In this document: positions 47,600 through 63,509 of the stretch, piece by piece
Layout of the letters: each line of letters opens with the position of its first letter
Numbering within the stretch: position 1 is the first letter of the stretch
DNA from: Anthopleura xanthogrammica
Lineage: Eukaryota; Cnidaria; Anthozoa; Actiniaria; Actiniidae
NCBI GenBank assembly: GCA_964019055.1
Contig: OZ025207.1
Coordinates: 22,571,117 to 22,635,116, forward strand
Length of the DNA: 64,000 nucleotides
Direction of reading: 5' to 3'
Program-made: the position numbers and the translations under genes
Notes under the pieces: model-generated
Databases searched by the model: none
The model's input: the letters and a program-made list of their open reading frames with translations, nothing else
Told to the model about the DNA's origin: nothing

Positions 47600-48859
47600 A
47601 TCTTTCTATCTTCTTTCTATCTAAATTTACTTTATAGCATGCATATAAAACACTCGTATATTGCCTGGCAACAGAACGTAATGAAATACACATATATAAA
47701 TACTATTTATTACCGTCAATTGAAATAGAAAATACGTTCAGTCTGGTTGCTTGATTCAGTTTGACTTTCATTCGCTAATGTTCGAACCATTTTTGATTTT
47801 GTTTTTTTTTTCTAGAAAAAATATAAAATATTCTTCTTAAAAAAAACAAAAAAAAAACAAACAGTATATGTTGTTTTAGAAGATTCGCAGTTTGTTCAAC
47901 AAAATGTACATCGAGTGTGAATATGACAGAAAGGAGTTCCATGAGTGTCCCTTTGTGAAACCTACATGAATATTTAAGTGTCGGTATATGATTATTTTTC
48001 ATTCTCGACCAGGTTAACACACCCAGATTCAAATACATCACATTTCTCTTAATTTGAAGACGATTCCATTGAAGTAATGAATTCATTCTTCCAATTTTCG
48101 TAATTCAAATGTTTCAACTCGTTTGGCAAAAAAAGAATCCTCAAACTCATGAAACGTTATAATTAACGCCTTATTTTATCCATTCTTTTCTTCATTACGG
48201 ATCATCCCTTCAGGCAATTATTGATTAAACCTTAAAGTAATTGTCTCTCAAGAGAAATGTTTTTTTCTTTTGTTCACGAATATTTTTTAGCAATTTCCGT
48301 CAAAAATCATTGAACTTAATTCGCAATAAAGTAACATTAACGGCGGCAATGCCTCTTTAGGTAAATACTCTCTTACCTTTTGCATCCGTATATACAAAGA
48401 TATATGAACAGTTCCAATACTTCAATTTAACTGTCCGTTTGTTTTAGACTGAAACACAAAATACGATGTATTTTTACGATTTTTTACAACCAATTTACCT
48501 TTAGTGGTGCAGTTTTCGTTTCTCAATCATCGATAAAACGACACTCAATCTCCGAGTCGATCAAGATGGAAGGTTCAGAAGTAGCGTTAATTAATGATCT
48601 TGACTCTGATTGATGTTGCGCGCATGCGTAATGGAAACGAGGAAGTTCCTGATAGTGTTATAGCTTTCAGTTACAGATTACGTTACTAAAATGAATCTCT
48701 GTTAATGGAAAATACTGTCTGATCTAGCTCTTATTAGCGAACAGTGGATTAGCTGTCTAATAAAATAAGCAACATTATACAAGAGTTATTTGCAGAACCT
48801 CTGGCTAGTTTGGAATGTAAAAACAAGTCAAAACATTAATCGAAATTCAAAGTTGATTT
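46641..48859. other. intergenic; TCTA array at 47536-47625
   Basis: A TCTA/TTTC microsatellite lies at 47536-47625. Frames at 47079-47498 and 47775-48086 lack any recognised motif and are treated as chance. Confidence 0.4.
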
Positions 48860-48864
48860 GAAAA

Positions 48865-49090
48865 TTTAAAAAAAAATTCGCGGAAAAAAAGACAATTCTC
48901 TCTCGCTCTTTTCCTAGTATTCTTTTCCTATCTGTTTTTCTCAGTTATTAATTTTTGAGAATTAGCAATTTGAATTTTTTTTTTTTTAATTCGTGGGGAA
49001 AAAAAGCAATTCTCTCTCGCTCTTTTCTTATTCTTTTTCTACCTTTTTTTTTCTCAGTTATTAATTTTTTAAGTTTTTGTAAATGTTTGC
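48865..49090. repeat. 115-bp tandem duplication
   Basis: CAATTCTCTCTCGCTCTTTT occurs at 48893 and 49008, with matching flanks (AATTCG(C/T)GG before, CTCAGTTATTAATTTTT after), giving two copies 115 bp apart. Confidence 0.75.
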
Positions 49091-52260
<3,170 letters not shown>

Positions 52261-52276
52261 CATCATTATCAACAAT

Positions 52277-52488
52277 AACAACAATAAAACATTCATCATC
52301 ATCATCATCTATATATCCATGATATAATCATTATCATAGATAACATCCAGAATAAAAGAAAAATGAAGACAACGAGAAAACAAACGTCATCAGTAATCAT
52401 CATCTTCAGCCATCATCATCATCGCCATTTTCACCATCCTCTTCATCATCATCATCATCAGTCATCATCATCATCGTCGTCGTCGTCG

Positions 52489-52521
<33 letters not shown>

Positions 52522-52655
52522 GTCATCATCGTCGTCGTTGTCGTCGTCATCATCACCATCATCAGTCATCATCGTCGTCGTCGTCGTCATCATCACCATC
52601 ATCAGTCATCATCAGTCGTCATCGTCGTCGTCATCATTATCATCATCATCATCAG
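52277..52655. repeat. CAT/CGT trinucleotide array with repeating TCAGTCATCAT blocks
   Basis: CAT triplets alternate with CGT blocks. A cassette of about 48 bp (CATCAGTCATCATCGTCGTCG...) recurs three times between 52515 and 52625. Confidence 0.95.
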
Positions 52656-53880
52656 GTTGGGAATCGAAATGTGCACCAATAAGCAGCGCACGCCACCCGT
52701 ACGTACGTACTTCTTTCTCTATTAAGGTAAAGAATAGTATATGAATGGTATTGAATAGAACTCTTGAGGAAATCAGTTTGGAGGACAAAACATTTCATTT
52801 TTTGATTTTGATAATAAGCAATATGCAAGAAACAACTGTAACAAATGTGTATACACGGAACATGTATACATTTTTCTGCGCATGCGTCAGATTTGAACAC
52901 AGGGATCCCAAGCTTTAATTTTTTTGGTTTTTGAAACACTATTTAAAACGTTTTAAAAGTTTAAAACTTTCGCATAAAAAGATAGATAGATATTTTACAA
53001 TAATAAATATAATAATATATAATATAATGAACTAAATACTATACTTGTATCATATATAAATGTTGATTATAAAATGTTAAACTATAAAATGCTAGAATAC
53101 TTATAAAAAATATAGGAAAAATCGCCCTAACTATAAAAAGTGCATGGCTTATAATTTGAAAGTCGAATAGAGTGCTATGAACCAGTGGACGCGGTCGCGT
53201 TAGACATTATAAAACTTCGCTTAAAGTCTTAAAGACCTAGGACAAACAAACCGACCATTATTAATTATGTTTTTTTTTTTTTTGTCGTTTGTTTGTAATT
53301 TTGAGGTTAATAACGATAATCCAAATCACGTTTTAATGATCAATTACATCTAGATCTTCTGCTTCGAAATGCAAAATCGCCTTCTGAAAACCATACATCA
53401 GCAACATTGAATCATGCACCTCACAGTTATACATCTGACAGACCTAAATATAACATCCTTTTCATAAGGCTATTTACCAGTACTCCTTGTGACAGTTTAC
53501 ACGTTTCTTCTGACACAACTTAAAAAATAATAAAATAATTTGGTTAAGCTTTGACGCATGGCACACTTTTCAAAAGTCATAAAAAACTTCGATGTATGCT
53601 GTATTGTTCGTTAGCTGTGCACGTTCCGGGTTAATTGTTAACCAATATTTCTTTATACGTCAGTTGTGATAATAAAATTCTGCAATATTTCTGCTTACGT
53701 GAGTTTCAGTACGCAGTTGTTGTGGTATTGACCGCAGCGTGGGTCAGGAAATATAGGCAAGATTAAGGATGCAGGGTGAATTGTCTTGATATGAATGGAT
53801 GCACGGAAGGGGCCAGAAACATGTCTGTGAATGTACACAGGATACAGGGAAAAGATAAAGGGTGATGTGAAGAAAGGAAT
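52656..53880. other. intergenic
   Basis: AT-rich and without supported genes. Confidence 0.4.
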
Positions 53881-53884
53881 CAAG

Positions 53885-54130
53885 GGTGGTGTAGCGTTAG
53901 TGCACCTGCCTCTCGTGATCACCTCTGGGATCTTGGGTTCGATTCCTGGACTTTTCGTGAGTAGAGTTTGTTGTTGTTTTTCCTTAATTTGAGGTTTTTT
54001 CACCGGATTTTCCGTTTATCCTTCCTCCAAAAATTATAACCAGCTAAATTTCAATTCGATCTATGAGTTAGCCATGCCCTCACACTTATCAGCCCAGAGG
54101 TTGCAGGATCTGGAAACGACATTGAACTGA
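53885..54130 (+). repeat. tRNA-derived SINE-like repeat
   Basis: GGGTGGTGTAGCGTTAGTGC (A-box-like) is followed at 53936 by GGGTTCGATTCCTGG, which contains a perfect GGTTCGATTCC B box. Total head length is tRNA-like. A T-rich body with CACCGGATTTTCCG and TCCTTCCTCC resembles the bodies at 723 and 17448. Stems are too weak for a working tRNA. Confidence 0.65.
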
Positions 54131-55364
54131 AACTAGATTTTCTCGGCTCTGACGAAAAATTTGTAAGTTTTTAAAAGCAATGATTCTAATTCTATTTTTG
54201 TTGCACATTATTTTGAAGATTTGACTCAAAATATGAATATTTTGATACATCAAATAGAAAACCAATTGAATATGAATAATAATAACATCAACAGCAATAA
54301 GAAGAAGAAGAAGAACATCAACAACAATAATAATAGTAATAACAATAATAATAATTATTATTATAATTGTTTAATAATTATTATTTTTATCTCAACATAC
54401 AAACGGACTCAATCAAGGCTAAACTGTTTATCTGAACAACTTTATTGGGAATTATATAACGTATTCATATTTCATTGTTAACTCAAACATCTGTTATATC
54501 ATTTTGAGCTTGATAATGGTGTTAGTTTTTTTTTAAACATTATTCTCTTATTATTATCTTTTTTAGATTTTACAATAGTTTAAAGCAACATTGCCTAGGC
54601 TTTGAGATCCGCATTGTTGTAAGAAACTCTTGGAAAGATAGCTTTCAATAAAGTCGTCCATAATGATAAAACTTTGGATATTATCGATGAAATATATCTC
54701 GTCTCAGCTGCTACTAAACTGGTCAACATGCTATCAATAATTAACTCCATCAATGCTAAAATACAAGAACATAACAGGCAAATCCCTCGCCCCCATAACA
54801 CATTAAATAAAGTGATATACTAGGACGTGATCTTTTCCAAGTCAAAGTATCCACATGATGTCGACTGCAGACCAGTTATTATTATTCCCTGGAGTTAAAT
54901 AGACCACGTTCGATGTATCATTAAATGGAGATATATGATAAGGAATAAAACGAACGACAAGAGAACAATACAGTAAATAATACCCTTATAGATGTTATCA
55001 ATGCCCTGAACAACTTCTGGGTTGATCAAAGACCCCATAGGTGAGAGGCAAGTGCACTACCGCTGCCCAACTTCATTTCCTTAATCAATGTAAATTGTAT
55101 TTTAACGTTGGAAAAACTGTCAAAACATGTATGACATTGTGTGGTATTCATAGCAGTAACTGCCAATCATGTGGTAAGCCAAAAGTACGTGAATAAATGT
55201 ACGTGAAGTACTGATATCTCGATAATAAGATGGAATTTTAAAAAATATCGAATGTGTAATATGCACTACGGTGAACGATAAACCCACGAAATAGTGGTGC
55301 ACTGATTAGTGCTAAATGGTACGGCTATTAACAAAATGTAGATTAAACGATTTGGCGGGAATCA
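54131..55364. other. intergenic; AAT/AAC tract at 54275-54370
   Basis: AAT/AAC/AAG triplets at 54275-54370. A plus-strand frame at about 54628-54823 reads as a plausible 60-residue peptide, but starts after a stop without an ATG. No gene supported. Confidence 0.4.
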
Positions 55365-55550
55365 GAAAGAAAGAAAGGAAGAAAGAAAGAGAGAGAACGA
55401 AAGAAAGAAAGGAAGAAAGAAAGAAAGAAAGAGAGAGAACGAAAGAAAGAAAGGAAGAAAGAAAGAAAGAAAGAAAGAAAGGAAGAAAGAAAGAAAGAAA
55501 GAAAGGAAGAAAGAAAGAAAGAAAGAAAGAAAGAGAGAAAGAAAAGCAAA
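55365..55550. repeat. GAAA microsatellite with GAGAGAAC blocks
   Basis: GAAA units with two GAGAGAGAACGAAAGAAAG blocks about 58 bp apart. Both strands remain open over about 80 codons for that reason. Confidence 0.97.
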
Positions 55551-55871
55551 GAAAAACCAATTACCTCAGTACAGGGAGGCAGAACCAAAACTATTAATTG
55601 CGTTTACACAAAAAAACAATGTATCTTTTTTTAGACCACTGATGATGACTTGAGGCCCGAAAGCACATACAATTTCGCACCAGACCTGTCATGATGTGTC
55701 GGGAAGCACGACCTGATTCGGCAGTTGGTATAGTGATTCAAGCTGTAGCTAGAGCTGGTGATTGGTTAGTTTTTGTAGACATGACTAATGCCTAGACAAT
55801 GGAAGACCTTGTATTGAGTAAAGCTGTTGAAGACCAGCGCTGTGAAATTCAATTGTGATGCCCATAAAGAA

Positions 55872-56011
55872 GAAAGAACTATCAAGAAGATAGAACTATC
55901 AAGAAGATAGAACTATCAAGAAGATAGAACTATCAAGAAGATAGAACTATCAAGAAGATAGAAAGAAATCAGGAAGGAAGGAAGGAAAGAAAGAAAGAAA
56001 GAAAGAAAGAT

Positions 56012-56050
<39 letters not shown>

Positions 56051-56150
56051 AATTAAAATGTAAAATGTAAAAAAATGGATGGATGGATGCACGGATGCAC
56101 GGATGCACGGATGCAAGGATGCACGGGTGCATGGGTGGGATGGTCATTGT
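55872..56150. repeat. 17-bp tandem repeat, GAAA array and GGATGCAC units in series
   Basis: Five to six units of GAACTATCAAGAAGATA (55876-55960) are followed by a GAAA array (55975-56052) and then by GGATGGATGCACGGATGCAC units (56076-56140). Confidence 0.93.
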
Positions 56151-57109
56151 ACAGTCATACATTGTCAAAAAGGTTGTCCTGTGAAAAAACAAACTTAAAG
56201 AACAAATAAAAGAAACCTTTTCACATAATCACATCTACTCACCCTACCATTTTTTTCTATTTCCTAAGATCAAAATCAACATGGCCAATGATAATAATTT
56301 ATTTATATCAAGACACCCAACCCTTTTTTACTGCATACCATAATCATCCTCAGCTCTTAAAAAATATTTTGAACCCATTAGGGCTAGTTTAGTCTACAAT
56401 TTATTTGAAATGGAAAAACAATTGTCGAACACTTTCTATTTTGTCGCGCTGTATATTCTCGTGGCACGTTTCGTTTAAGGCAAAATTCCCTACAGTTATA
56501 AAATCAATGAAATTAGCTCGAAAATAATCAGAATTGTAAGCCTTGACAACTGGGAACTACTCGAGGCTAAATGTTAATGTGAAAGGACAATAATATGGAG
56601 TCACGGTTGAGTTTTTTTTTTATAATCCAAAGCAAGGCTTTTAACTTCTTGAGAATAAAACCTAAACGTGAGTGGTAAAATGTAAACACGTTGGTTGCCA
56701 TAGCAATTGAAACGAACGTGGAAACAGCTCTTAATCCAATGTTAAATTTCGTTTGTTGAACTCAACTGTAAATGGCCTTTTTTGTGTTTTTATTTTTTAC
56801 GCGCAGAGAAAGATGACATAAATCCTTCTTAGAAATGGTAAAAACACATAGACAATATTATTAAGTGGATAATTCCTAATTTGAACTAAAATTTTCGAAA
56901 AAACCTGAACCAGAAACTTGGAGTTTCATCCAATGCTGGTAACTTTCTGGTCACTTGGTAACCAGGTCAGTGATGACATGGTATCGAGGCAAATACACTC
57001 ATAAAGTATAAAGCAGAATTCTGTTGAAGTCAAATCAATATGCTTGAATTCGAAAGCACAGACGAATTTTTTTTGGAGTCTGTTTAAAGAAAGAAAGAAA
57101 AATACAGTT
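56151..57109. other. upstream region of the gene at 57143-57958
   Basis: No separate gene. It contains the X-box-like site at 56694-56707. The minus-strand frame 56926-57288 is antisense to the family gene's start. Confidence 0.4.
56694..56707. promoter_or_regulatory. X-box-like site upstream of the gene at 57143
   Basis: GTTGCCATAGCAAT matches 13 of 14 positions of the RFX X-box pattern, about 435 bp before the ATG. Confidence 0.4.
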
Positions 57110-57118
57110 ATAAATAGT
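57110..57118 (+). promoter_or_regulatory. TATA box
   Basis: TATAAATAG lies 33 bases before the ATG at 57143. The usual 25-31 base spacing would put the transcription start within a few bases of the ATG. Confidence 0.5.
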
Positions 57119-57142
57119 ACTTGCAGCTCGGTCCAATGCAAG

Positions 57143-57958
57143 ATGGCGTCTTCTTCTTCAGACAAATCCTTAGCAAGAACAGTATCAAAACAAACAAGTA
57201 TATTCGATAAAGATGCTTTTTCTCGTATCTCTGAAGTCCAGGAAGCAGCGGATAGAGCTTGGAATAGTAATACTAGTAATAGTTTCATGACTAAAGGAAA
57301 ATTTGGTCGGTCGGCGTTATATTCTGCAAGCTCTACGACAAGAACTGCTTACAGCACGACGACGAAAACGACTTCTATGTCTTCGAAAAGTGCTTCTACT
57401 AAATCGACATCTCAAAGCGTAAAGACCTTCACTTCTAAACATAGTATCACTCGTTCATCTGCTGAGAAAACTTCAGCTGCATCGACAGCTAATGCTGAGG
57501 TAGAAGAGAATGATGACGAATGCAGTGAAATTAAAAAAGTCGAAAAAAGGTTTGAGCTTCCATCGTCTTCTCATGATCACCACCACATCGACGCGTCTGA
57601 GTTCTTCAAAGCAAAGTTTCCTCACGATATGGATAGTGATGATTTTTTTCGCTCCGCCAGTTCAAGATTTACAATGCGAAATTTAAAAAGTACGTCTGGG
57701 TGGAACGTTGAATTTGATGACGGTGGTTCTCTATTCCCAGATTTTTTCCCCAAAAACGACGCAGCTACGAAGCTTAGCTTCGAGTCAACATGGAGAGCTG
57801 TTAGTCCTACAAAGGAAATGGGCCTTGCAAAACAGGCGATCAAGAACTGTTCTTGGGAAGACGAGGAAAAGAAAGCGCAAAATCAAAACAACGCTAAAGA
57901 AATTGTAAATTCGTGGATGCAATTTTTTGGCCACGTTAGTTCCGTAAAAGATGGATAA
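57143..57958 (+). CDS. member of unrecognised FFP/SWxxFFG family, 271 aa
   Basis: I start at ATG 57143 (271 residues), not the in-frame ATG at 57044, because a TATA box lies between them and CAAGATGGCGTC matches 11 of 12 positions of the TISU start context used by mRNAs with very short leaders. The protein is Ser/Thr/Lys-rich over about 40-120 (repeated TTKTTS and KSTS runs), then acidic, with a His cluster (HDHHH). Residues 195-204 read GSLFPDFFPK; CSWEDEE (236-242) and VNSWMQFFG (255-263) follow, then an eight-residue tail. All three elements are shared with the protein at 34308-35135, and two with 13300-13914. No domain, signal or membrane segment is seen. AATAAA lies 45 bases after the stop. 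Function unknown. Confidence 0.72.
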   Translation: MASSSSDKSLARTVSKQTSIFDKDAFSRISEVQEAADRAWNSNTSNSFMTKGKFGRSALYSASSTTRTAYSTTTKTTSMSSKSASTKSTSQSVKTFTSKHSITRSSAEKTSAASTANAEVEENDDECSEIKKVEKRFELPSSSHDHHHIDASEFFKAKFPHDMDSDDFFRSASSRFTMRNLKSTSGWNVEFDDGGSLFPDFFPKNDAATKLSFESTWRAVSPTKEMGLAKQAIKNCSWEDEEKKAQNQNNAKEIVNSWMQFFGHVSSVKDG

Positions 57959-58002
57959 GTATCTATCTAAGCTTTTGTTTTCAAAAATAGGTTTAGGCTT
58001 TT

Positions 58003-58008
58003 AATAAA
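58003..58008 (+). terminator. poly(A) signal for the gene at 57143-57958
   Basis: AATAAA about 45 bases after the stop codon. Confidence 0.6.
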
Positions 58009-59200
58009 ATATAAATTTCTAGACCTGATGAGTAAATAGACTCGTCGACGTCTTCGTCTCATACATTAATATCGAGTCAATAGTTTGATAAAAAGTGTTA
58101 CATTGGAAGAAAAAAAACGACATTTCGTTTCGCAGAGAGCTAGTTTAATTGCTCAAAAGCGCAGCTTCAATGCTTAATTTACGAAAAAGAATTGTACGGA
58201 CTAGATTTGCCTGACTTAACGCAATGTTGTGGTCAAACAGATGGATTTAGGAATATAATATTGTGAATATGACAAACCATTGGATTTAGTTAAAGAATCA
58301 TGTTTTAGCACATCTTTTGAATTATAAATTTACAATAGCATATATTTACACCCGTAAAGTATTTAAAAATGAGGATTTTTCTCACTTTTGAGGTTTTCTA
58401 GCGAAGTTGATAGATTCAGAACTGACAATAACACTTTAAATATGTAATTAGTAAAAGAAATTCAAATGAGAAAGGAAAGCGACTAAAAGGCGCCCTTTTT
58501 AATATCTTTAAAATAAAGAAAACACTGATGAATTGTAACAAAAGCCCTTCAGAATAAAATTCGAAGGTTATTCTTCAACTTGAAAGCTTTTGATTTACAA
58601 CCTCTTGATTTATCATTCGACCATAACAATCATTGAACACAATGATGTCTCACCGAAAACGCTCCAAGGAACAAGAAAAAAGCAATCGCCTCTTTGCGGC
58701 ACGACAAGAAAACTTTATAAATAATCATTTTCTGTGGCGGGCAAATTTTAAGATATATTGGTGTTTAGCAATGAAAAGAATTTATCAAAGAATTATTTCT
58801 TAGTTCAAGTACAGGTTGAGAAACTAAGGTTTTTGAAGTAAGGTGGTCTTTAGTAAGTGTTACATACATACAGACAGACTTATTCTCCATCTTTTTCATA
58901 GTTGTGTGTGTGTGTGTGAATTCTAGAAAGGCACGAAGCCGGTTACGTTTTCTTTGTGTGTGTAGAGAAGGACTGCATTGCTATACTAGCCCCAGGGAAT
59001 GGAGGAATTTTCTTTTATTGGTCTGGAGAGTGGTTATCACCTTGGCCGGTGATGGGTAATTGTTTTATATTTAGTTGTCATTACAATTTGTTTGGCGAGA
59101 TGCGAGGACTTGATCACCCAAGTACGAAGTGAGGGAAGTGTGTTTGAATAGTTATCATTTGGCATCTAACTATCTATCAATTGATCATCCACTGATCTTA
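58009..59200. other. intergenic
   Basis: AT-rich, with a short GTGT run at 58905-58917. No gene supported. Confidence 0.45.
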
Positions 59201-59480
59201 TTCATTCATTCATTCATTCATTCATTCATGCATTCATTCATTCATTCATTCATTCATTCATTCATTCATCCATTCATCCATTCATTCATTCATCCATTCA
59301 TCCATTCATTCATTCATTCATTCATTCATGCATGCATGCATGCATGCATTCATTCATTCATTCATTCATTCATTCATTCATTCATTCATTCATTCATCCA
59401 TTCATTCATTCATTCATTCATTCATTCATCTATCCACTCATCCATCCATTCATCTATTTATCCATCCATTTCATTCAATC
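59201..59480. repeat. CATT tetranucleotide array
   Basis: About 60 CATT/CATC units with a GCAT block near 59328-59348. The reverse strand is the same GAAT/GGAT type as the array at 28202. Confidence 0.96.
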
Positions 59481-60249
59481 ATCTATTTATCCACTTAGCC
59501 ATTCATTCATTAGTTCCTTTCATTCCTTGGTTTTGAAAAAATAAGAATGTATTATTTTTCATTTCTTTTCTTTCTTCCTTTTTCTTTCTTTCCTTTCTTA
59601 ATTTTTCTTACTTTCTTTGTTTCCATTCATTCATTTCTTCGTCTATCCACGTTGCTGTAGTGCATTCTTTCTTCAAAGAAATCAAAACAAAAAACAAAAA
59701 TGAAGAAAAAAGGCAAAAGGAAAGGAAAAAAAAAAAAAAGAAAAAAAAAAAAAAAAAAAAGTTTGTAAAATCCTAATCGGAACTAAGTAAAAAAAAATAT
59801 ATTTTACTTATTTTCTTTTCCAGCTTCTTCAGTGTCTTCAGCATTTCTCCCCTGAGGCGGTCTCTTGTTTCAAGCCATCATTTCTCAACCTTCATCATCA
59901 TAAATCATTACGTGAGTCTAGTACAAGTAGCGCCGGGGGATCTGTGACTATCAGATCAGATAAACCCGTAACAAAAACTATATGGAAAAAAAAAAATTAA
60001 TATATTTTAAATGAGTTTCTCCCGCCTCGTGCATTCCTGATGTAACATTTTCAAATCCGTACAAATAGGATAATTTGTTTTTCCTTGTTGTTTTTTTCTT
60101 CTCGTTAATTCTTTTCTTTCCTTCCATCCTTCGCCTTTTTCTTGTTTTCTTTACTTCATTCTTAATTCTCTTTAACATTTATTCTCTCTAAGTCTTTACT
60201 GAATATCCTTCTACCTTATTTTCTCCTACGTCATTCTTTTCCACCTTTT
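59481..60249. other. intergenic; T/C-rich and poly-A tracts
   Basis: TTTC-rich 59555-59615 and A-rich 59700-59760. No gene supported. Confidence 0.5.
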
Positions 60250-60932
60250 TTCCCTCTTATTTTTTCATTATTTCTTTCTCTGATTTTTCATTATTTCTTT
60301 CTCTTATTTTTTCATTATTTCTTTCTCTGATTTTTCATTATTTCTTTCTCTTATTTTTCATTATTTCTTTCTCTGATTTTTCATTATTTCTTTCTCTTAT
60401 TTTTTCATTATTTCTTTCTCTGATTTTTCATTATTTCTTTCTCTGATTTTTTCATTATTTCTTTCTCTGATTTTTCATTATTTCTTTCTCTTATTTTTTC
60501 ATTATTTCTTTCTCTTATTTTTCATTATTTCTTTCTCTTATTTTTCATTATTTCTTTCTCTGATTTTTCATTATTTCTTTCTCTTATTTTTCATTATTTC
60601 TTTCTCTTATTTTTCATTATTTCTTTCTCTTATTTTTCATTATTTCTTTATCTTATTTTTCATTATTTCTTTCTCTGATTTTTCATTATTTCTTTCTCTT
60701 ATTTTTCATTATTTCTTTCTCTTATTTTTCATTATTTCTTTCTCTGATTTTTCATTATTTCTTTCTCTTATTTTTCATTATTTCTTTCTCTTATTTTTCA
60801 TTATTTCTTTCTCTTATTTTTCATTATTTCTTTCTCTTATTTTTCATTATTTCTTTATCTTATGTTTTTATCATTTCTTTGTCTTATTTTTTCGTAATTT
60901 TTTTTATCTTATATTTTTATCATTTCTTTCTT
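60250..60932. repeat. 23-bp satellite, about 30 units
   Basis: Units are TTTTTCATTATTTCTTTCTC plus TGA or TTA. The two variants interleave irregularly. Units near the right edge are degenerate. Confidence 0.93.
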
Positions 60933-61521
60933 TGAATGCCAAACAGAACCCATAATAACTGGATATTTTTCCAAACTTTTCCCGGTCAAGATTCAAATGT
61001 CTCAAAGCAAATCAAGTAGCAATTAACCAAAATGTTATCATTTGTCACCTTTGAATAAATAGTACATAATGAGGTGATTATGGTGAGATTAAAAACGATT
61101 CATTAATAATCACAAAAACTGACAACTGATAAAATACATAATTATTACTATTATGATAAAAGAAGAAAATACACATCCAATAAATTTAGAGCGAGTTTTT
61201 GAATTAGAAACTCAGTGATTCTAAGAAAGATAACGGGTTTTTTTTTCAACTTAAAAATAGATATATATATATAAGACGTTTTCAGGAGTCCCTCCTGGAC
61301 GTTTTGTACAGAAGGGATTCTTATCAGCCTCAGTGATGATTGTATTGTCGCATGGCGACGTTAACCGTTTTTCAAATATGTTTATCATGCAAGGCCACCA
61401 GTGAGATGATTGCGGTCTATTTTTAAATCGTTAGTAAAATTGTCTGAGAAGCGTTAAACAGCTGGTTGATACATTTGGGATAATTAAATCAAGATGATAG
61501 TTCGACTTTCTAGGAACTCAC
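60933..61521. other. intergenic, nothing recognised
   Basis: AT-rich sequence with no supported gene or repeat. Confidence 0.45.
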
Positions 61522-61716
61522 TATAACCTTACTAGGTCATTATATTCACATGTCATTCCCGAGAGTATTATTTCTTCGTTTAATGGCTGCGCATGAGAAG
61601 ACACACGAATATCATGGATACAACTAAAATATAGAATCTCATAAATTATTCTCAAGAGAATGAAACGTGGTCTGCTGAAATGGGAAAACATTACATCCAA
61701 GGTTACGATGTCTATT
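61522..61716. mobile_element. MITE, TATAGACC family, copy 3 (inverted)
   Basis: Its inverse complement matches the copies at 1761 and 30888, including GAAATGGGAAAACATTAC and TAATGGCTGCGCATGAGA-type blocks. The left terminus is degraded. A 102-codon minus frame across it is not a gene. Confidence 0.75.
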
Positions 61717-62775
61717 GCAAATAGAATTGCTAAACCATCGTATTCAAGTCGAAAATGACCTTGATAGTGATATATGGTCAGTAGTTTCGTCAATCCGCAG
61801 AGAAAAGTTTCATAACATTTTACAAACATTTCACCGTGTTTACATTAAGTATCAACTAAACACTTTTACAAGTGCGTAAGAAGCAAAAAAAAAATAACGT
61901 AATCAAACCGTTCGTGAAAAACAAAATCAAAAAGTTTAGTCGAGTCGAAACCTTGAAGCCAAAATAATACTATATTTGAATTTATTGCTAAACTGGAATA
62001 GCACTATATGTCATATATTTTTATCAAGATCATAGGCCCTGGCGATGATTATAAATTAGTGTTATTTTAACAAGTGTACAGGGCGATGTGTTTTCAACAG
62101 TTATGGTGGCCCTTCAGCAAACAGATCCCCCGGGTTTTAGTTATTACGATACTACCAAGGCCACGTTCAAGTTCATGTCTGACCTCAGTCTATATTTAGA
62201 TCACAAAAGTAGCCGTTTTTACTTTTTTTGTTGCCCGGCACTTTTTGATATATAAACTTGACGCCTCTTTGGCTGACCTTTGTATGGGACCTGTGTTCTG
62301 TTGGTCAAACCCTCAATCGATCGAGTAGCGCATTGCATATTTTTTTTTTTCATTTTCTGTTAATCATTTTCGTAGCTGTTATTTGTACTTAAGCTCTAAT
62401 GGTTGTGAGGTTAATAAATAAATAAATCTTTTTAACGTGCGCACCATGATGGCAAATGACAACGTTTCTCTTGATCGATTATACTTGGCAGTGTGAAGTA
62501 TATATTTTAGAATCACTCTTATAGAATGAAATCACTAAATCCATGATATTAGAATACACTTTAGTAGACCCTAATCCCATTGTTTTCTTTTGTGTCTATT
62601 TGACTATTACACTTTAACAAGCAATTTTTATTTAACGGGTTTAGTAATTTCACTCTAGCCTACTTTTGATATCCTGGTTGAGTGATCACGCACAACGCAA
62701 ATCAAGACGAAGCTCCGGGGAAACAAAAGAATATATTAGGGTTACTCCATTGTTTCCCCGGAGCACGTGCCCCTC
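61717..62775. other. intergenic, nothing recognised
   Basis: AT-rich sequence, no supported gene. Confidence 0.4.
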
Positions 62776-62935
62776 GTTCCCCCTCCCTACGCCAGTGCTC
62801 CCGTCCATACTAAAACGGCCATTTTCGGTCGTTGAAATCGATATGATTTTGAAAACACTCTCCAAAGTGGAACAATCTGGAAACGCCGGCTAAGTGTTTT
62901 AGTGTGGACGGAGACTACGGAGATCAAGTTGTGAA
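62776..62935. mobile_element. imperfect inverted-repeat element
   Basis: CCGTCCATACTAAAAC near 62800 pairs with GTTTTAGTGTGGACGG near 62896 with one mismatch. Weaker complementarity extends outward (CTACGCCAGTGCTC versus GAGACTACGGAGATC). Probably a MITE remnant. Confidence 0.4.
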
Positions 62936-62962
62936 CGCAAGCAATCTACACATGTTTGGCAG

Positions 62963-63447
62963 TGTAATAGAAATTATACAAGGGCCGCGAAGCGGCCCGC
63001 TCGTATAATTAGGATTATACGAGCAAACGTAGGGAGAAATATATTTATGGTATAGCTTTATATTACTCAGTGCAAACCACACTTTAACGCCTAAAGTTAA
63101 AAAACATTATGAAAAATGAATAGGCGGGAAATCAGCCCGCCAATACCCTTGGGAATGTATCCCATAATACCTCCCCTATATAAGCCCTGTGCCGCACTGT
63201 CTCGACGGCTTTATTTTCGAGGCGAATTGCGTGTTCAGGTGTCAAGGAAAAAACAGCTCCAGAATCGGAGTGGTTTATGTCTTTTTGTTTATTAGCAAAC
63301 AACAACATATCAATATATCACCTTACAGTGAGAACAAACGTAGGGAGGGTAGGGTGGGAGTATATGTATATTTCTCCCTACGTTTGCTCGTATAATCCTA
63401 ATTATACGAGCGGGCCGCTTCGCGGCCCTTGTATAATTTCTATTATA
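62963..63447. repeat. 81-bp inverted repeats bounding a promoter-like segment
   Basis: 62963-63043 and 63367-63447 are inverted copies differing at one base. Each arm holds two hairpins, GGGCCGCGAAGCGGCCC and CTCGTATAATTAGGATTATA plus CGAG. Between them TATATAAG (63177-63184) and GTGCCGCACTGTC resemble a TATA box with start site. The unit begins 63 bases past the stop of the recombinase at 63510, so it may be that element's terminal structure. Confidence 0.7.
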
Positions 63448-63509
63448 CTTCACAAACTCCGGTCGAAATATATTTATGGTAGAGTTCAACGCATTGTTTT
63501 TGCTTGTTC

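Noticed and set aside
53885..53960. candidate functional tRNA gene
   Set aside because: The B box is perfect, but acceptor and anticodon stems do not pair and a SINE-like body follows.
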